The notes beneath the pieces were generated by a model. It was not told the origin of the DNA and searched no databases. It worked only from the letters and a program-made list of their open reading frames with translations. This document shows positions 26,708-35,685 of a stretch of 64,000 nucleotides of DNA, in pieces (position 1 is the first letter of the stretch; every line of letters begins with the position of its first letter). Source of the DNA: DASTFY01 sp963829955 (GTDB lineage: Bacteria; Actinomycetota; Acidimicrobiia; Acidimicrobiales; Ilumatobacteraceae); assembly GCA_963829955.1 (NCBI GenBank), contig CAWHKS010000025.1, positions 1-64,000 on the forward strand, written 5' to 3'. The translations under genes were made by a program, and so were the position numbers.

Positions 26708-27889
26708 TCAGGGCTGGTCGGCGATGGCCTTCGACAGGGGTGACGGGAAGCGGGGAAGGATTCGCCGGCCGGCGAGCCAGGTCGTGAGCCGGTCGGCCAC
26801 GGTTCCGACGGCCTGACGGCCCTCGGCGCCGATGTCCTCGAGCAATTGGAGCTCGACGTCGCCGCCCTCCCGCTGGCGCCAGCCGCCGACGATCCGTCCG
26901 TCCCACCAGATCGTCGGTCCGGCGTTTCCACTGGTGTCGAAGAGGTCAGCCTTGTGGGGCCCGAGGTACCACCCTCGCTCGCTCCAACCCATCGTCGTCG
27001 GATCGAGGGGCGGGAGCAGCGCCGCCCACGGCGGGACGGCGTCAGTGGGTTCTAGGTCGTCGGGGAGCACGAAGCCGGTCTGCCCGTCGAGGTCCACCTC
27101 GACCGCTCCCACGTCGACCAGCGCCCGGCGAACGGCGGTGAGGGTCGAACCGAGCCACCACTTCAGATCGGCGACGGTGCCCGGTCCGAAGGCCCGTAGC
27201 CAGGCGCTGACCAGCCCCGCCAGGCCCTCCTCGGCCGTCAGCGTTTCGATGGGCTCGCCCAGCCAGGACGCCATCGACGCCCAGCGGGGACGGGAGACGG
27301 CCCAACCTCCGTCGTTCGTGCCGCGGACGATGCGGCCCTCGGCGGACAGGATCGTCAGGACACGCGGCCCGACCGACACCTGCCCGCCCCAAGAGCGGCC
27401 CTCGCCGTAGGTGATGGCGCCTTCGAGCAGCGTGATCTCCTTGCGCAGTTCCGACGACGTCGCCTCCCGTCCACCGGCCAGCGCGGCGAGGACGTGCTCG
27501 CAGGCGTCGGCCAGCCACCGCTCGCCGTCCACTCGGAGCCCCGCGGCCTCGACCTCCTTGACCAGCCGGCGGCGTTCGGCGTCGGCGACGCGGATGCTCG
27601 CCCCGGCCTGAGCGAAGGGCAGCAGCTCTCGCGGGAACACGAACAAGGTCCGGCGCATGGCCAGGTGCTTCACGAGGGAACGATCGGCGTAGATCGCACG
27701 ATCGAGGTCGGGCACCGTCATCTCGTCCATCCGCGCCCACGACGACAGGTAGACGGTCGCCGGATCGGTTCCATGGAGGCAGGCGACGCTCCTGGCCGCC
27801 TCCACCACGTCGCCGGCGCGGTGGCCGGGCGCGAGCCGGTGACGCACGGCCAGCCGGGCCCGGCGCTCGTCGACCGTGATCCGTTTCAC
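26708..27889 (-). CDS. Winged-helix DNA-binding domain protein (HTH_42 / AlkZ-like family)
   Basis: 393 aa. Family features: an N-terminal RLAPGHRAGDVVEAARSVACLHGTDPATVYLSSWAR, then MRRTLFVFPRELLPF, and the C-terminal GPTIWWDGRIVGGWRQR preceding an elongated tail. The superfamily includes AlkZ/AlkX DNA glycosylases that unhook interstrand crosslinks, but many actinobacterial members are uncharacterised. The diagnostic QxQ/QxD catalytic motif is not obvious; the aligned site reads HGTD. GTG 27889 chosen because the reading frame further upstream has the low-complexity look of a non-coding extension. Confidence 0.75.
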   Translation of the reverse strand: MKRITVDERRARLAVRHRLAPGHRAGDVVEAARSVACLHGTDPATVYLSSWARMDEMTVPDLDRAIYADRSLVKHLAMRRTLFVFPRELLPFAQAGASIRVADAERRRLVKEVEAAGLRVDGERWLADACEHVLAALAGGREATSSELRKEITLLEGAITYGEGRSWGGQVSVGPRVLTILSAEGRIVRGTNDGGWAVSRPRWASMASWLGEPIETLTAEEGLAGLVSAWLRAFGPGTVADLKWWLGSTLTAVRRALVDVGAVEVDLDGQTGFVLPDDLEPTDAVPPWAALLPPLDPTTMGWSERGWYLGPHKADLFDTSGNAGPTIWWDGRIVGGWRQREGGDVELQLLEDIGAEGRQAVGTVADRLTTWLAGRRILPRFPSPLSKAIADQP

Positions 27890-28211
27890 GCGGCCACGCC
27901 GGGAACCACGCCGTAAGCGTCCAGCTGGAACGACCCGAACTGGGAGCGCACGGCGAGATCGTCGCACACGGACATTCAGCCGCTTCTCCACGAAACCTCC
28001 AGATCGCCTCCAAGCACTGGCGCACCGGTGTCCGTACCTTGACGACGAGTCCCCGAACACGAGGGAAGACGACGGGGAAGGCCGGAGGAAGGCCCACTCC
28101 GTACGTTCGACCGAGCGGTCCGGCCATGACCAGTGGTCGTGGTCCTGGCCCCGCTCGCCCTCGAATCGGAAGGCGAACCACACACACACACACCACCCAA
28201 GGAGACACGAC
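27890..28211. other. Divergent intergenic region
   Basis: 322 bp between the winged-helix gene and the OsmC gene, expected to hold both promoters. TTGACG at about 28040 could be a -35 element, but no matching -10 is clear. A short (CA)n tract lies at 28180-28196, just before the OsmC ribosome-binding site AAGGAG. No gene-like frame is seen. Confidence 0.5.
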
Positions 28212-28775
28212 GTGACCGTCACCGAGAACCCGATCCGCAACGGCGTCGACACCGCCACCCTCTTCGCCACCCTCGATGCCGTCCGGGGTACCCCCGAGAT
28301 CGCCAACTTCCAGTTCCGCGCCACGAACCGTTGGGTGAGCGGCACCCACAACCAGTCCACCCTGCACGGCTTCTACGGCGCGATGCAGGAGATGACCCAC
28401 AAGCAGCCGTTCACCTTCGATGCCGACCACCCCGAGGTGCTGGTGGGCAAGGACAACGCCCCGACCCCGGTCGAGTTCCTGCTCCACGCCATCGCCGCCT
28501 GCCTGACCGCCGGCATCGCCAACATCGCCGCGGCCCGGGGCGTGAACCTTGACTCGGTCGAGTCGACCGTGGAGGGCGACATCGACCTTCTCGGGATCCT
28601 CGGGCTGTCGGACGACGTCCGCAACGGGTACAAGCAGATCCGCATCTCCTTCACCCTGCGGGGCGACGATCCCGAGAAGCTGGCCTCGGTCGTCGAGCAG
28701 TCCCGCCGCCGTTCCGCGGTCTACGACGTCCTGAGCAACGGCGTCCCCGTCGACATCTCGATCGACGCTGGTTGA
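28212..28775 (+). CDS. OsmC/Ohr family protein
   Basis: 187 aa. OsmC-fold signature: GKDNAPTPVEFLLHAIAACLTAGI with one conserved cysteine, then VEGDIDLLGILGLSDDVRNGYKQIRISFTLRGD. The second cysteine of peroxidatic OsmC/Ohr is not present (SAVYDVLSNGVPV), so classical thiol peroxidase chemistry is doubtful. This matches the YhfA-like branch. GTG start with AAGGAG upstream. It heads a run with two flavoproteins on the same strand. Confidence 0.85.
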   Translation: MTVTENPIRNGVDTATLFATLDAVRGTPEIANFQFRATNRWVSGTHNQSTLHGFYGAMQEMTHKQPFTFDADHPEVLVGKDNAPTPVEFLLHAIAACLTAGIANIAAARGVNLDSVESTVEGDIDLLGILGLSDDVRNGYKQIRISFTLRGDDPEKLASVVEQSRRRSAVYDVLSNGVPVDISIDAG

Positions 28776-28867
28776 CCGCATCCGACCCCTCCTGGGCCGC
28801 CGATGGCCCGCCCCGTTCGCGCGGGGTCGGGCCATCGCGGCACCGCCTTCCCATCCGGAGAACCCTC

Positions 28868-30109
28868 ATGCCCGCCATCCACACCCTCGTCATCGGAGCC
28901 GGCCAGGCCGGTCTGGCCATCAGCCGGTGCCTGACCGACGCGTCCGTGGACCACGTGGTGCTCGAGCGGGGACGCGTCGCTGACCGCTGGCTCGGCCAGA
29001 CGTGGGAGTCGCTTCGGCTCCTCACGCCGAACTGGGCCTCGCGGCTGCCGGGCTGGAGCTATGCGGGGCCCGATCCCGACGGCTTCATGACAGCGGCCGA
29101 GTTCGCCGGGTACCTGTGCGGATACGCCCGCTCCTTCGACGCACCGATCGAGGAGAACTGCGACGTGCGCTCGCTGCGACGCGCCGAGGGCGGCTTCGCG
29201 GTCGACACGTCCAAGGGTCGCTTCCACGCGGCCAACGTCGTGATGGCGACCGGCTGGTGCGACAAGCCCCACGTGCCGCCGCTCGCCGACCGGCTGCCGT
29301 CCTCCGTGACGCAACTGACGCCGAACGGCTACCGCTGCCCCGATGACCTCCCCCCTGGCCGGGTGCTCGTCGTGGGCGGATCGGCGACGGGTGTCCAGCT
29401 CGCCGACGAGCTCGCCCGGACCGGCCGGGAGGTCGTCCTGGCCGTCGCAGGCCACAGCCGCATCCCCCGCCGCTACCGGGGGATGGACATCTGGTGGTGG
29501 CTGGACCAGACCGGCACCTTCGCTGTCACGATCGACGAGGTCGCGGACCCGGCGCGGGCGCGAGCGGAGGGAGCGCTGCAGCTCATCGGCCGTGAGGACC
29601 ACCGCGACGTGGACCTGCCGGCGCTCCAGCGCCTCGGTGTGCGGTTGGCCGGCCGGCTCGTCGGCATCGACGGCAACCGCGCGCACTTCGCCCCCGATCT
29701 GCAGGCTTCGACGGCAGCCGCCGACGAGCGGCTGACCCGCCTGCTGGCCCGGATCGACGGTCACATCACCCGCAGCGGCCTCGACGCCGAGGTGCTCCGT
29801 CCGACGACGACGGCGGGCCTGCGCCCGGACGAGTCCCTGACCCGGCTCGACGTGCGGTGCGAAGGCGTCGGCGCGGTCCTGTGGGCCACCGGCTATCGGC
29901 GCCCGTACCGGTGGCTCCAGGTCCCCGTCCTCGACCGGGCCGGGGAGATCCGGCATCGGCGCGGCGTGACGCCCGTCGAGGGCCTGTACGTGATGGGCCA
30001 GCGCTTCCAGTACCGCCGCGACTCCAACTTCATCGACGGCGTCCGTCACGACGCGGCCTACCTGGCCGAGCACATCGCCGCCCGCCGGCGCCAGACCGCC
30101 CACCGGTGA
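28868..30109 (+). CDS. FAD/NAD(P)-dependent flavoprotein monooxygenase (MSMEG_0569-like)
   Basis: 413 aa. The N-terminal FAD motif is TLVIGAGQAGLAISRCL and the NADPH motif is GRVLVVGGSATGVQLADEL. Between them is WLGQTWESLRLLTPNW, and the C-terminal VLWATGYRRPYRWL is the ATG motif of flavin-containing monooxygenase relatives. GGAGA lies 7 nt upstream of the ATG. It follows OsmC by 92 nt and precedes a second FAD enzyme by 29 nt. Substrate unknown; the name reflects resemblance to a mycobacterial gene-cluster family. Confidence 0.8.
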   Translation: MPAIHTLVIGAGQAGLAISRCLTDASVDHVVLERGRVADRWLGQTWESLRLLTPNWASRLPGWSYAGPDPDGFMTAAEFAGYLCGYARSFDAPIEENCDVRSLRRAEGGFAVDTSKGRFHAANVVMATGWCDKPHVPPLADRLPSSVTQLTPNGYRCPDDLPPGRVLVVGGSATGVQLADELARTGREVVLAVAGHSRIPRRYRGMDIWWWLDQTGTFAVTIDEVADPARARAEGALQLIGREDHRDVDLPALQRLGVRLAGRLVGIDGNRAHFAPDLQASTAAADERLTRLLARIDGHITRSGLDAEVLRPTTTAGLRPDESLTRLDVRCEGVGAVLWATGYRRPYRWLQVPVLDRAGEIRHRRGVTPVEGLYVMGQRFQYRRDSNFIDGVRHDAAYLAEHIAARRRQTAHR

Positions 30110-30138
30110 ACCCCACCGTGAGGCCGAGAGGACCGACC

Positions 30139-31311
30139 ATGGACCAGCCCACCTCCCGCCACGACGTGGTCGTCGTCGGCGCGCGCGCCGCCGGGGCCGC
30201 CACCGCGATGCTGCTCGCCCGGTCCGGCCTCGACGTGCTCGTGGTGGACCGCAGCCGCTACGGCGCCGACACCCTGTCCACGCATGCGCTCATGCGCGGC
30301 GGCGTCATCCAGCTCCACCGGTGGGGCCTGCTCGACCAGGTCGTCGCCGCCGGCACCCCCGCCGTGCGGCGCACCCGGTTCACCTACGCGAGCGACGAGG
30401 TCACGGTGACGATCAAGCCCTCACACGGCGTCGACGCCCTCTATGCGCCGCGGCGCACCGTGCTCGACCCGATCCTGGTCGACGCCGCGTCCGCCGCGGG
30501 GGCGCAGGTCCGCTTCGGGACGACGGTCGGCGGCATCACCCGCGATCGTCAGGGCCGGGTGGACGGTGTGGTCGGTCGCGACGCCGATGGCCAGCAGGTG
30601 CGTCACGCCGCGGGCCTCGTGATCGGCGCGGACGGGCTGTTCTCGGCCGTCGCCCGAGCCGTCGATGCGCCCGTCGAGCAGTCAGGCACCGGAGCCACTT
30701 CGATCGTCTACGGATACTGGCCCGATCTCGAGGTCGACGGCTACCACTGGGTGTTCCGCCGGGACGCGGCGGCCGGGATCATCCCGACGAACGACGGGCT
30801 GTGCTGCGTGTTCGCGGCCGCCACCCCGGACGGTATGGGTAGCGGCGGGCTGGACGGCTTGCGGCGCGTGGTTCGCCGAGCGGACCCGGCTGTCGGCGAT
30901 CAGGTGGCCTCCGCATCTCCGGTCGCGGGCGTCCGGGGGTTCAGAGGGGTGCCTGGACACCTCCGCGTCCCGTGCGGCCCGGGTTGGGCACTGGTCGGCG
31001 ACGCCGGCTACTGGAAGGACCCCATCGGCGCCCACGGCCTGACCGATGCGCTCCGCGATGCCGAGCTGCTGGCGCGGGCCGTCATCGCGGCTGCCGCTGC
31101 AGGAGGCGAGCCCGCCGCGCTCGACCAATACCACCAGATCCGCAACCAGCTCTCCGTTCCGCTGTTCGACGTGGTCGACGCCATCGCCGGCATGCGCTGG
31201 ACGGACGCCGAGATCCCCGAGCTGCTGCTGCGGCTCAACTCGGCGATGACCGACGAGGTCGAGCTGCTGGCCCACCTCGGCGACGAACGCGCGCTGGTCG
31301 GTCTCCGCTGA
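30139..31311 (+). CDS. FAD-dependent monooxygenase / geranylgeranyl-reductase-like oxidoreductase
   Basis: 390 aa group A flavoprotein fold. FAD motif VVVVGARAAGAATAMLLARSG, then VVDRSRYGADTLSTHALMRGG and VIGADGLFSAVARAV (DG motif). The C-terminal GWALVGDAGYWKDPIGAHGLTDALRDAELLA is the GD ribityl-binding motif with the PxxxxG loop. Probably hydroxylates or reduces a small hydrophobic substrate. GAGAGGA upstream of the ATG. Last gene of the OsmC-flavoprotein run. Confidence 0.82.
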   Translation: MDQPTSRHDVVVVGARAAGAATAMLLARSGLDVLVVDRSRYGADTLSTHALMRGGVIQLHRWGLLDQVVAAGTPAVRRTRFTYASDEVTVTIKPSHGVDALYAPRRTVLDPILVDAASAAGAQVRFGTTVGGITRDRQGRVDGVVGRDADGQQVRHAAGLVIGADGLFSAVARAVDAPVEQSGTGATSIVYGYWPDLEVDGYHWVFRRDAAAGIIPTNDGLCCVFAAATPDGMGSGGLDGLRRVVRRADPAVGDQVASASPVAGVRGFRGVPGHLRVPCGPGWALVGDAGYWKDPIGAHGLTDALRDAELLARAVIAAAAAGGEPAALDQYHQIRNQLSVPLFDVVDAIAGMRWTDAEIPELLLRLNSAMTDEVELLAHLGDERALVGLR

Positions 31312-31326
31312 CATCGAGGCGGTCCG

Positions 31327-32517
31327 TCACTGCTCGAGGAAGTGGTCGACCTCCGTCAGGAACTGCGTCCAGGCCGGCTCGGCCGGGCGCAGGAGGTGGT
31401 TCCGGCTGTCGAGCGGCACGAAGCGGGAGTTCGGGACCAGCGAGGCCAGGAGGTGGGCCTGCTCCTGCGGGACCCGCAGCTCGTCACGGGCGTGCAGGAT
31501 CAAGGTGGGCGCTTGGACTCGGGTCGCGGCACCCGTCACGTCGAGCATGGCCCACGACTCGAGCATCCGCGCCGCGTTCTCGGCCGACGTCGTGCGTCGC
31601 AGCAGCTCGGCGAAGGAGTCCCACAGGTCCGGTGGAGCGTCCGGGATGAACGTCGAGGTGAAGAAGCGCCGGAAGGCGGGGTCCGGCCTACCCCAGCCCA
31701 GACGCGCGACTTCGAACTGGAGCTCCGCCTCCCTTCGCTGCTCGTCGGTGGTGGCCCGGCGCAGGCGCCCATGGGCGTAGGCGCCGAGCAGGATCAGGTG
31801 GCTGACCCGCTCCGGATGGCGCGCCGCGTAGCTGATGGCGATCGGTCCACCCTGGGAGACACCGAGCAGTGGGAAACGATCGAGGCCGAGATCGTCCACC
31901 ACGGCCTCCAGGTCCTGCACAAAGGCGTCGATGGAGAAGTCGTCGACGTCGTGCGCGGACAACCCACAGCCCCGCTCGTCGTAGCGGATGAACTGGTGGT
32001 CGCGGGCCAGCCCGACGAGCCAGTGGCGCCACACGGGGCTCTGCCAGTCGTAGTCGAGGTGGGTGATCCAGTGCGCGGCCCGCACCAGTGGCGGGCCCGT
32101 GCCGACCGTGGCGTAGGCGATCCGCGTGCCGTCGGTCGCCGTGCAGAAGTGGATGTCCTGTCGCAGCCCGGGGGGCACGGCGAGGACCGGTCGGTCGCCG
32201 TCGCCGGGCTCTTCCTCGACCGAAGCGATGAAGCGGTACCCACGACCGTGGACGGTCTGAACGACACGCTGGTCCCGCCCGGTGTCGCCCACCGCCTGGC
32301 GCAGTTGCTTGATCCGCGTGGTCAGCGCCGACTCCGACACGAAGTCGTGACCCCAGACGGTCTCGAGCAGCTCGGACTTGGTCACCACCCGGTCCCGCTG
32401 CTCGACCAGATGCGCCAGCACGTCGAACACCTGCGGCTCGACGTGCACGAACTCGTCGCCCCGGCGCAGCTGGTAGCGGGTGGTGTCGAGGACCGTGTCC
32501 CCGAAGCGGTACCGCAC
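31327..32517 (-). CDS. Fusion of OmpR-type winged-helix DNA-binding domain and alpha/beta hydrolase
   Basis: 396 aa. Residues 1-103 are a Trans_reg_C winged helix (VEPQVFDVLAHLVEQRDRVVTKSELLETVWG, recognition region ALTTRIKQLRQAVGD, wing VHGRGYRF). Residues ~120-396 form an alpha/beta hydrolase with the nucleophile in LLGVSQGGPIAIS, an acid in ILHARDELRVP and the histidine in LDSRNHLL. No receiver domain. This architecture exists in other bacteria; a hydrolase domain acting as ligand sensor is inference. Divergent from an exported M28 peptidase, with direct repeats between them that suit this type of DNA-binding domain. Confidence 0.88.
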   Translation of the reverse strand: MRYRFGDTVLDTTRYQLRRGDEFVHVEPQVFDVLAHLVEQRDRVVTKSELLETVWGHDFVSESALTTRIKQLRQAVGDTGRDQRVVQTVHGRGYRFIASVEEEPGDGDRPVLAVPPGLRQDIHFCTATDGTRIAYATVGTGPPLVRAAHWITHLDYDWQSPVWRHWLVGLARDHQFIRYDERGCGLSAHDVDDFSIDAFVQDLEAVVDDLGLDRFPLLGVSQGGPIAISYAARHPERVSHLILLGAYAHGRLRRATTDEQRREAELQFEVARLGWGRPDPAFRRFFTSTFIPDAPPDLWDSFAELLRRTTSAENAARMLESWAMLDVTGAATRVQAPTLILHARDELRVPQEQAHLLASLVPNSRFVPLDSRNHLLRPAEPAWTQFLTEVDHFLEQ

Positions 32518-32573
32518 CGGCCGATTCTGACGCCTCGGCGCGCCAGTCGAGTGCAGGCCGGCAGGCCGCTACT

Positions 32574-32597
32574 GTTGCAGTTGCATGACAGTTGCAT
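32574..32597. promoter_or_regulatory. GTTGCA repeat cluster, candidate operator of the winged-helix/hydrolase regulator
   Basis: CAGTTGCAT occurs twice (32578-32586 and 32589-32597), exactly 11 bp apart. A third GTTGCA sits at 32574. OmpR/PhoB-type winged helices bind tandem direct repeats with about one helical turn of spacing, which fits the domain encoded 57 bp away. The site lies between the regulator and the M28 peptidase gene. Confidence 0.55.
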
Positions 32598-32630
32598 TCC
32601 TGGGGGAAATGCTGAGGTGAGGAGCTGCCG

Positions 32631-34211
32631 ATGAAGTCAGTGTCCACACGGCGCCGCGCGCTGGGGGCCGCGCTCGCCGCCGCCTCTCTGGGTGCCGCCA
32701 CGATGGCGATCGAAGTCGGTGCGGCGGGGGCGAAGGCTCCGCCGCCCGGATGCGACAACCGGAACAACGACACCGAGCGCAAGCTGCTGGAGTGCGTGAC
32801 CGTCGAGGGCGTGCGCGAGCACCAGGCGGCGTTGCAGGCCATCGCCGACGCCAACGACGACACCCGGTCCTCCGGCACGCCGGGCTACGACGCCAGCGTG
32901 ACCTACGCCGCCGGGAAGCTGCAGGCCGCCGGCTACGACGTCACGATCCAGGAGTTCGACTTCGAGTTCTTCGACGACAACTCGAGTGTGCAGACCGCGC
33001 CCACCCCGGGGGATTACCCCGTGTTCAGCGCGCAGTTCACCCCACCGGTCGCAGGGACCGGTACCGGTGTCCTTGTCCCGGTCGATGTGGTCATCCCGCC
33101 GGGATCGGCACCGAACTCCAACACGAGTGGGTGCGAGGCGGCGGACTTCGCCGGTTTCCCGACCGGCGGCGTGGCCCTGATGCAACGCGGGACCTGTGCG
33201 TTCACTCAGAAGGTGCTGAACGCCCAGGCGGCCGGAGCATCGGCGGCGATCCTCTTCAACGAGGGCCAGCCGGGCCGCGACGGGTTCATCATCCCGATCG
33301 GTGACGGGACGGGCATCGAGATCCCGGCGGTCGGCACCAACTTCGCCACGGGTGAGGCGCTGTTCAACGCTGCGGCCGGCGGGAACACCCAGGCCACGGT
33401 CATCGCCGATTTCGTGCTCGACACCCGCTCTGCCGCCAACGTGCTGGCCGAGACGAAGACCGGGAACGACGGCAACGTCGTCATGGTCGGCGCCCACCTG
33501 GACTCGGTGCTCGAAGGTCCGGGCATCAACGACAACGGGTCCGGTGCGGCCACGGTGCTGGACGTCGCCGAAGCCATGCGGAAGCTGAAGCCGAACAACA
33601 CGGTGCGGTTCGCGCTGTGGGGGGCGGAGGAGTTCGGGCTGCTCGGCTCGGAGTTCTACGTCGGCAACCTGTCGCCGGCACAGCAGGATGCCATCGCTCT
33701 GTACCTGAACTTCGACATGATCGGCTCGCCGAACTATGTGCGGTTCGTGTACGACGGTGACAACACGCTCAATGTTCAGCCACCGCCGCCTGCCGGTTCG
33801 GCGGCCATCGAGCAATTCTTCACCGACTTCTACGGTGCTCGGGGGCTGGCCAGTGAGCCGACCGCCTTCGACGGGCGGTCCGACTACGGCCCCTTCATCG
33901 CGGCCGGTGTCGACATTCCGGCCGGTGGCCTGTTCACGGGCGCTGAGGGCGTCAAGACCCCCGCGCAGCAGGCGGTCTACGGCGGGACGGTCGGGAGGCA
34001 GTACGACCCCTGCTACCACCTGGCCTGTGACACGTTCGACAACGTGTCGCTCCCCGTGCTGGACCTCAACGCCGACGCGGTCGCCGCCGCCACGTTCGCC
34101 TTCTCGCAGAGCACGGCGACGGTCGACGCGCAGCAGGCCAGTGCCACCGCGGCGTCGGCCGCCCGAGCCGGCAGCGGCTTCACCGTGCGAGGCAACCGGG
34201 CCACCGGCTGA
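32631..34211 (+). CDS. Secreted M28 family zinc aminopeptidase with PA domain
   Basis: 526 aa. Signal peptide from RRRALGAALAAASLGAA to about residue 35. A protease-associated domain (~125-260: GVALMQRGTCAFTQKVLNAQAAGASAAILFN) is inserted before the catalytic domain. M28 zinc ligands are in order: H and D in VGAHLDSV and GINDNGSGAA, the E-E of FALWGAEEFGLLGS, D in LNFDMIGS and H in CYHLACDT. It resembles bacterial leucyl/Streptomyces griseus aminopeptidases. A Thr/Ala-rich tail follows. GGTGAGGAG upstream supports the ATG. Probably regulated by the divergent winged-helix/hydrolase. Confidence 0.92.
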   Translation: MKSVSTRRRALGAALAAASLGAATMAIEVGAAGAKAPPPGCDNRNNDTERKLLECVTVEGVREHQAALQAIADANDDTRSSGTPGYDASVTYAAGKLQAAGYDVTIQEFDFEFFDDNSSVQTAPTPGDYPVFSAQFTPPVAGTGTGVLVPVDVVIPPGSAPNSNTSGCEAADFAGFPTGGVALMQRGTCAFTQKVLNAQAAGASAAILFNEGQPGRDGFIIPIGDGTGIEIPAVGTNFATGEALFNAAAGGNTQATVIADFVLDTRSAANVLAETKTGNDGNVVMVGAHLDSVLEGPGINDNGSGAATVLDVAEAMRKLKPNNTVRFALWGAEEFGLLGSEFYVGNLSPAQQDAIALYLNFDMIGSPNYVRFVYDGDNTLNVQPPPPAGSAAIEQFFTDFYGARGLASEPTAFDGRSDYGPFIAAGVDIPAGGLFTGAEGVKTPAQQAVYGGTVGRQYDPCYHLACDTFDNVSLPVLDLNADAVAAATFAFSQSTATVDAQQASATAASAARAGSGFTVRGNRATG

Positions 34212-34272
34212 CCTGATGTCGAGCTCGGTCGGCGGCGGGCTTCGGTCCGTCGCCGGCCGCCGGCCGACGCGC

Positions 34273-35685
34273 TCAGTCGTGCCGGGTGCCGGCGATGACG
34301 GCCCGGTCGCGGGGCAGGCGGACCCGCAGCACGGTGCCGGCCGGGCTCGCCTCGATGGTGATGGTGCCGTGGTGCCGGTCGGCGATGATCCGCCGTGAGA
34401 TGTCCAGGCCCAACCCGGTACCCCGGCCGACCTCCTTCGTCGTGAAGAAGGGTTCGAACGCGCGGGCCTGGACCTCCGGCGGCATGCCTGGCCCGGTGTC
34501 GCCGATCTCGACCACGAGCACGTCCGGTTCGGTCCGCGTCGAGATCCGGAGCGTCCCGTTCCCCTCCATGGCGTCGATGGCGTTGTCGATCAGGTTCGTC
34601 CAGACCTGGTTGAGCTCGCTCGGGATCGCTTCGATGCGGGGAGCGTCGGCGGCGTAGTCGCGCACGACCGTGACGTCCTCGCCGAGCTTGTGCGAGAGCA
34701 TCACGAGGCTGCTGTCGATGCCCTCGGTGACGTCGATGACCTGGAGCGAGGCGCGGTCGAGCTGGGAGTAGGACTTCACGGCGTCGACGAGCCCCGAGAT
34801 CCGAGCGGTCGAGTCCTTCACCTCCGACAGCAGCGACCGGGTGGAGAGGGTGCCGGCCACCCAGTCCAGCCCGGGTTCGAGGGTGTCGGGGGACAGGATG
34901 GTGGCGACGCCGACGCACCAGTCGACGTCGACGCCGGCCGTGGCGAGCGGGGGAGCGATGCGCCAGGCGTTGACGACGCCGCGGGCTTCGAGCCAGTCGG
35001 AGATCGCCTCCTCGCGGTCGGCTAGGGCGAGGGGGTCGACGGTGACCGGTGTGGCGTCGAGGTCACGGCGCATCCGGTCGAGCGCGATGAACTGCTCGCG
35101 GGTGAGCGAGCTCTCCGCCAGGTGGGCGAGGGACGCCATCAGCGTGTCGCACGTGTCCTGCAGGGCGTCGACGGCGCGGGCGCTGGCAGAGGCGGGGTTG
35201 TTGAGCTCGTGGGCCAGGCCCGCGGCCAGCGTGCCCAGCGCGATCAGCGCCTCGCGCTGGCGCGACAACGAGTCCATCATGCGGACGGTCTGGAAGAAGC
35301 CCTCGATCAGGTGCACGCCGAACGGGAACCAGGCCCGCGTCAGCTCGCCGAGCGCGTCCGAGGGCACCCGGAACATCCGGCCGTCGCTGGCGCCGCGTCC
35401 GGTGGCGAGGTAGCTGCTGGTCTGGTCCCAGGCTCGGAAGCCGCCGGCCCACAGCCCAGGGCGGTCCATCGTGCGCATCACGACCGGCTCCTCCCGGCCG
35501 GCCTGGCGCACGAGGTCCACCAGCCCGTCGACCAGCACCCACCACGAGTCGGCGGGCTGGCCTTCGTGGAAGAGCTCCATCCCCTCGTGGAACGGCACCT
35601 CGTCGCCGGCGGCGAGCAGTTTCGCGAGCTGGTCGTCGCTGACGCCGTCGAAGATGAACAGGGTGCGGAGGTCGTCGAGCTGCAT
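34273..35685 (-). CDS. Sensor histidine kinase with N-terminal cyclic-nucleotide-binding domain
   Basis: 470 aa, no membrane helices, so cytoplasmic. Residues 1-125 form a cNMP-binding fold (FHEGMELFHEGQPADSWWVLVDGLVDL). H159 in LAAGLAHELNNPASA is the phosphoacceptor. The ATPase has N-box NQVWTNLIDNAIDAM, G1 GDTGPGMP, F-box FEPFFTTK and G2 GTGLGLDI. It overlaps the preceding receiver/reductase gene (TGATG), and the receiver domain of that protein is the obvious phosphotransfer partner. Confidence 0.9.
   Translation of the reverse strand: MQLDDLRTLFIFDGVSDDQLAKLLAAGDEVPFHEGMELFHEGQPADSWWVLVDGLVDLVRQAGREEPVVMRTMDRPGLWAGGFRAWDQTSSYLATGRGASDGRMFRVPSDALGELTRAWFPFGVHLIEGFFQTVRMMDSLSRQREALIALGTLAAGLAHELNNPASASARAVDALQDTCDTLMASLAHLAESSLTREQFIALDRMRRDLDATPVTVDPLALADREEAISDWLEARGVVNAWRIAPPLATAGVDVDWCVGVATILSPDTLEPGLDWVAGTLSTRSLLSEVKDSTARISGLVDAVKSYSQLDRASLQVIDVTEGIDSSLVMLSHKLGEDVTVVRDYAADAPRIEAIPSELNQVWTNLIDNAIDAMEGNGTLRISTRTEPDVLVVEIGDTGPGMPPEVQARAFEPFFTTKEVGRGTGLGLDISRRIIADRHHGTITIEASPAGTVLRVRLPRDRAVIAGTRHD

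Noticed and set aside
28180..28196. (CA)n tract as a CRISPR or phase-variation element
   Set aside because: Only about eight dinucleotides, no spacers, outside any coding sequence. No CRISPR-like repeat array exists in the window.
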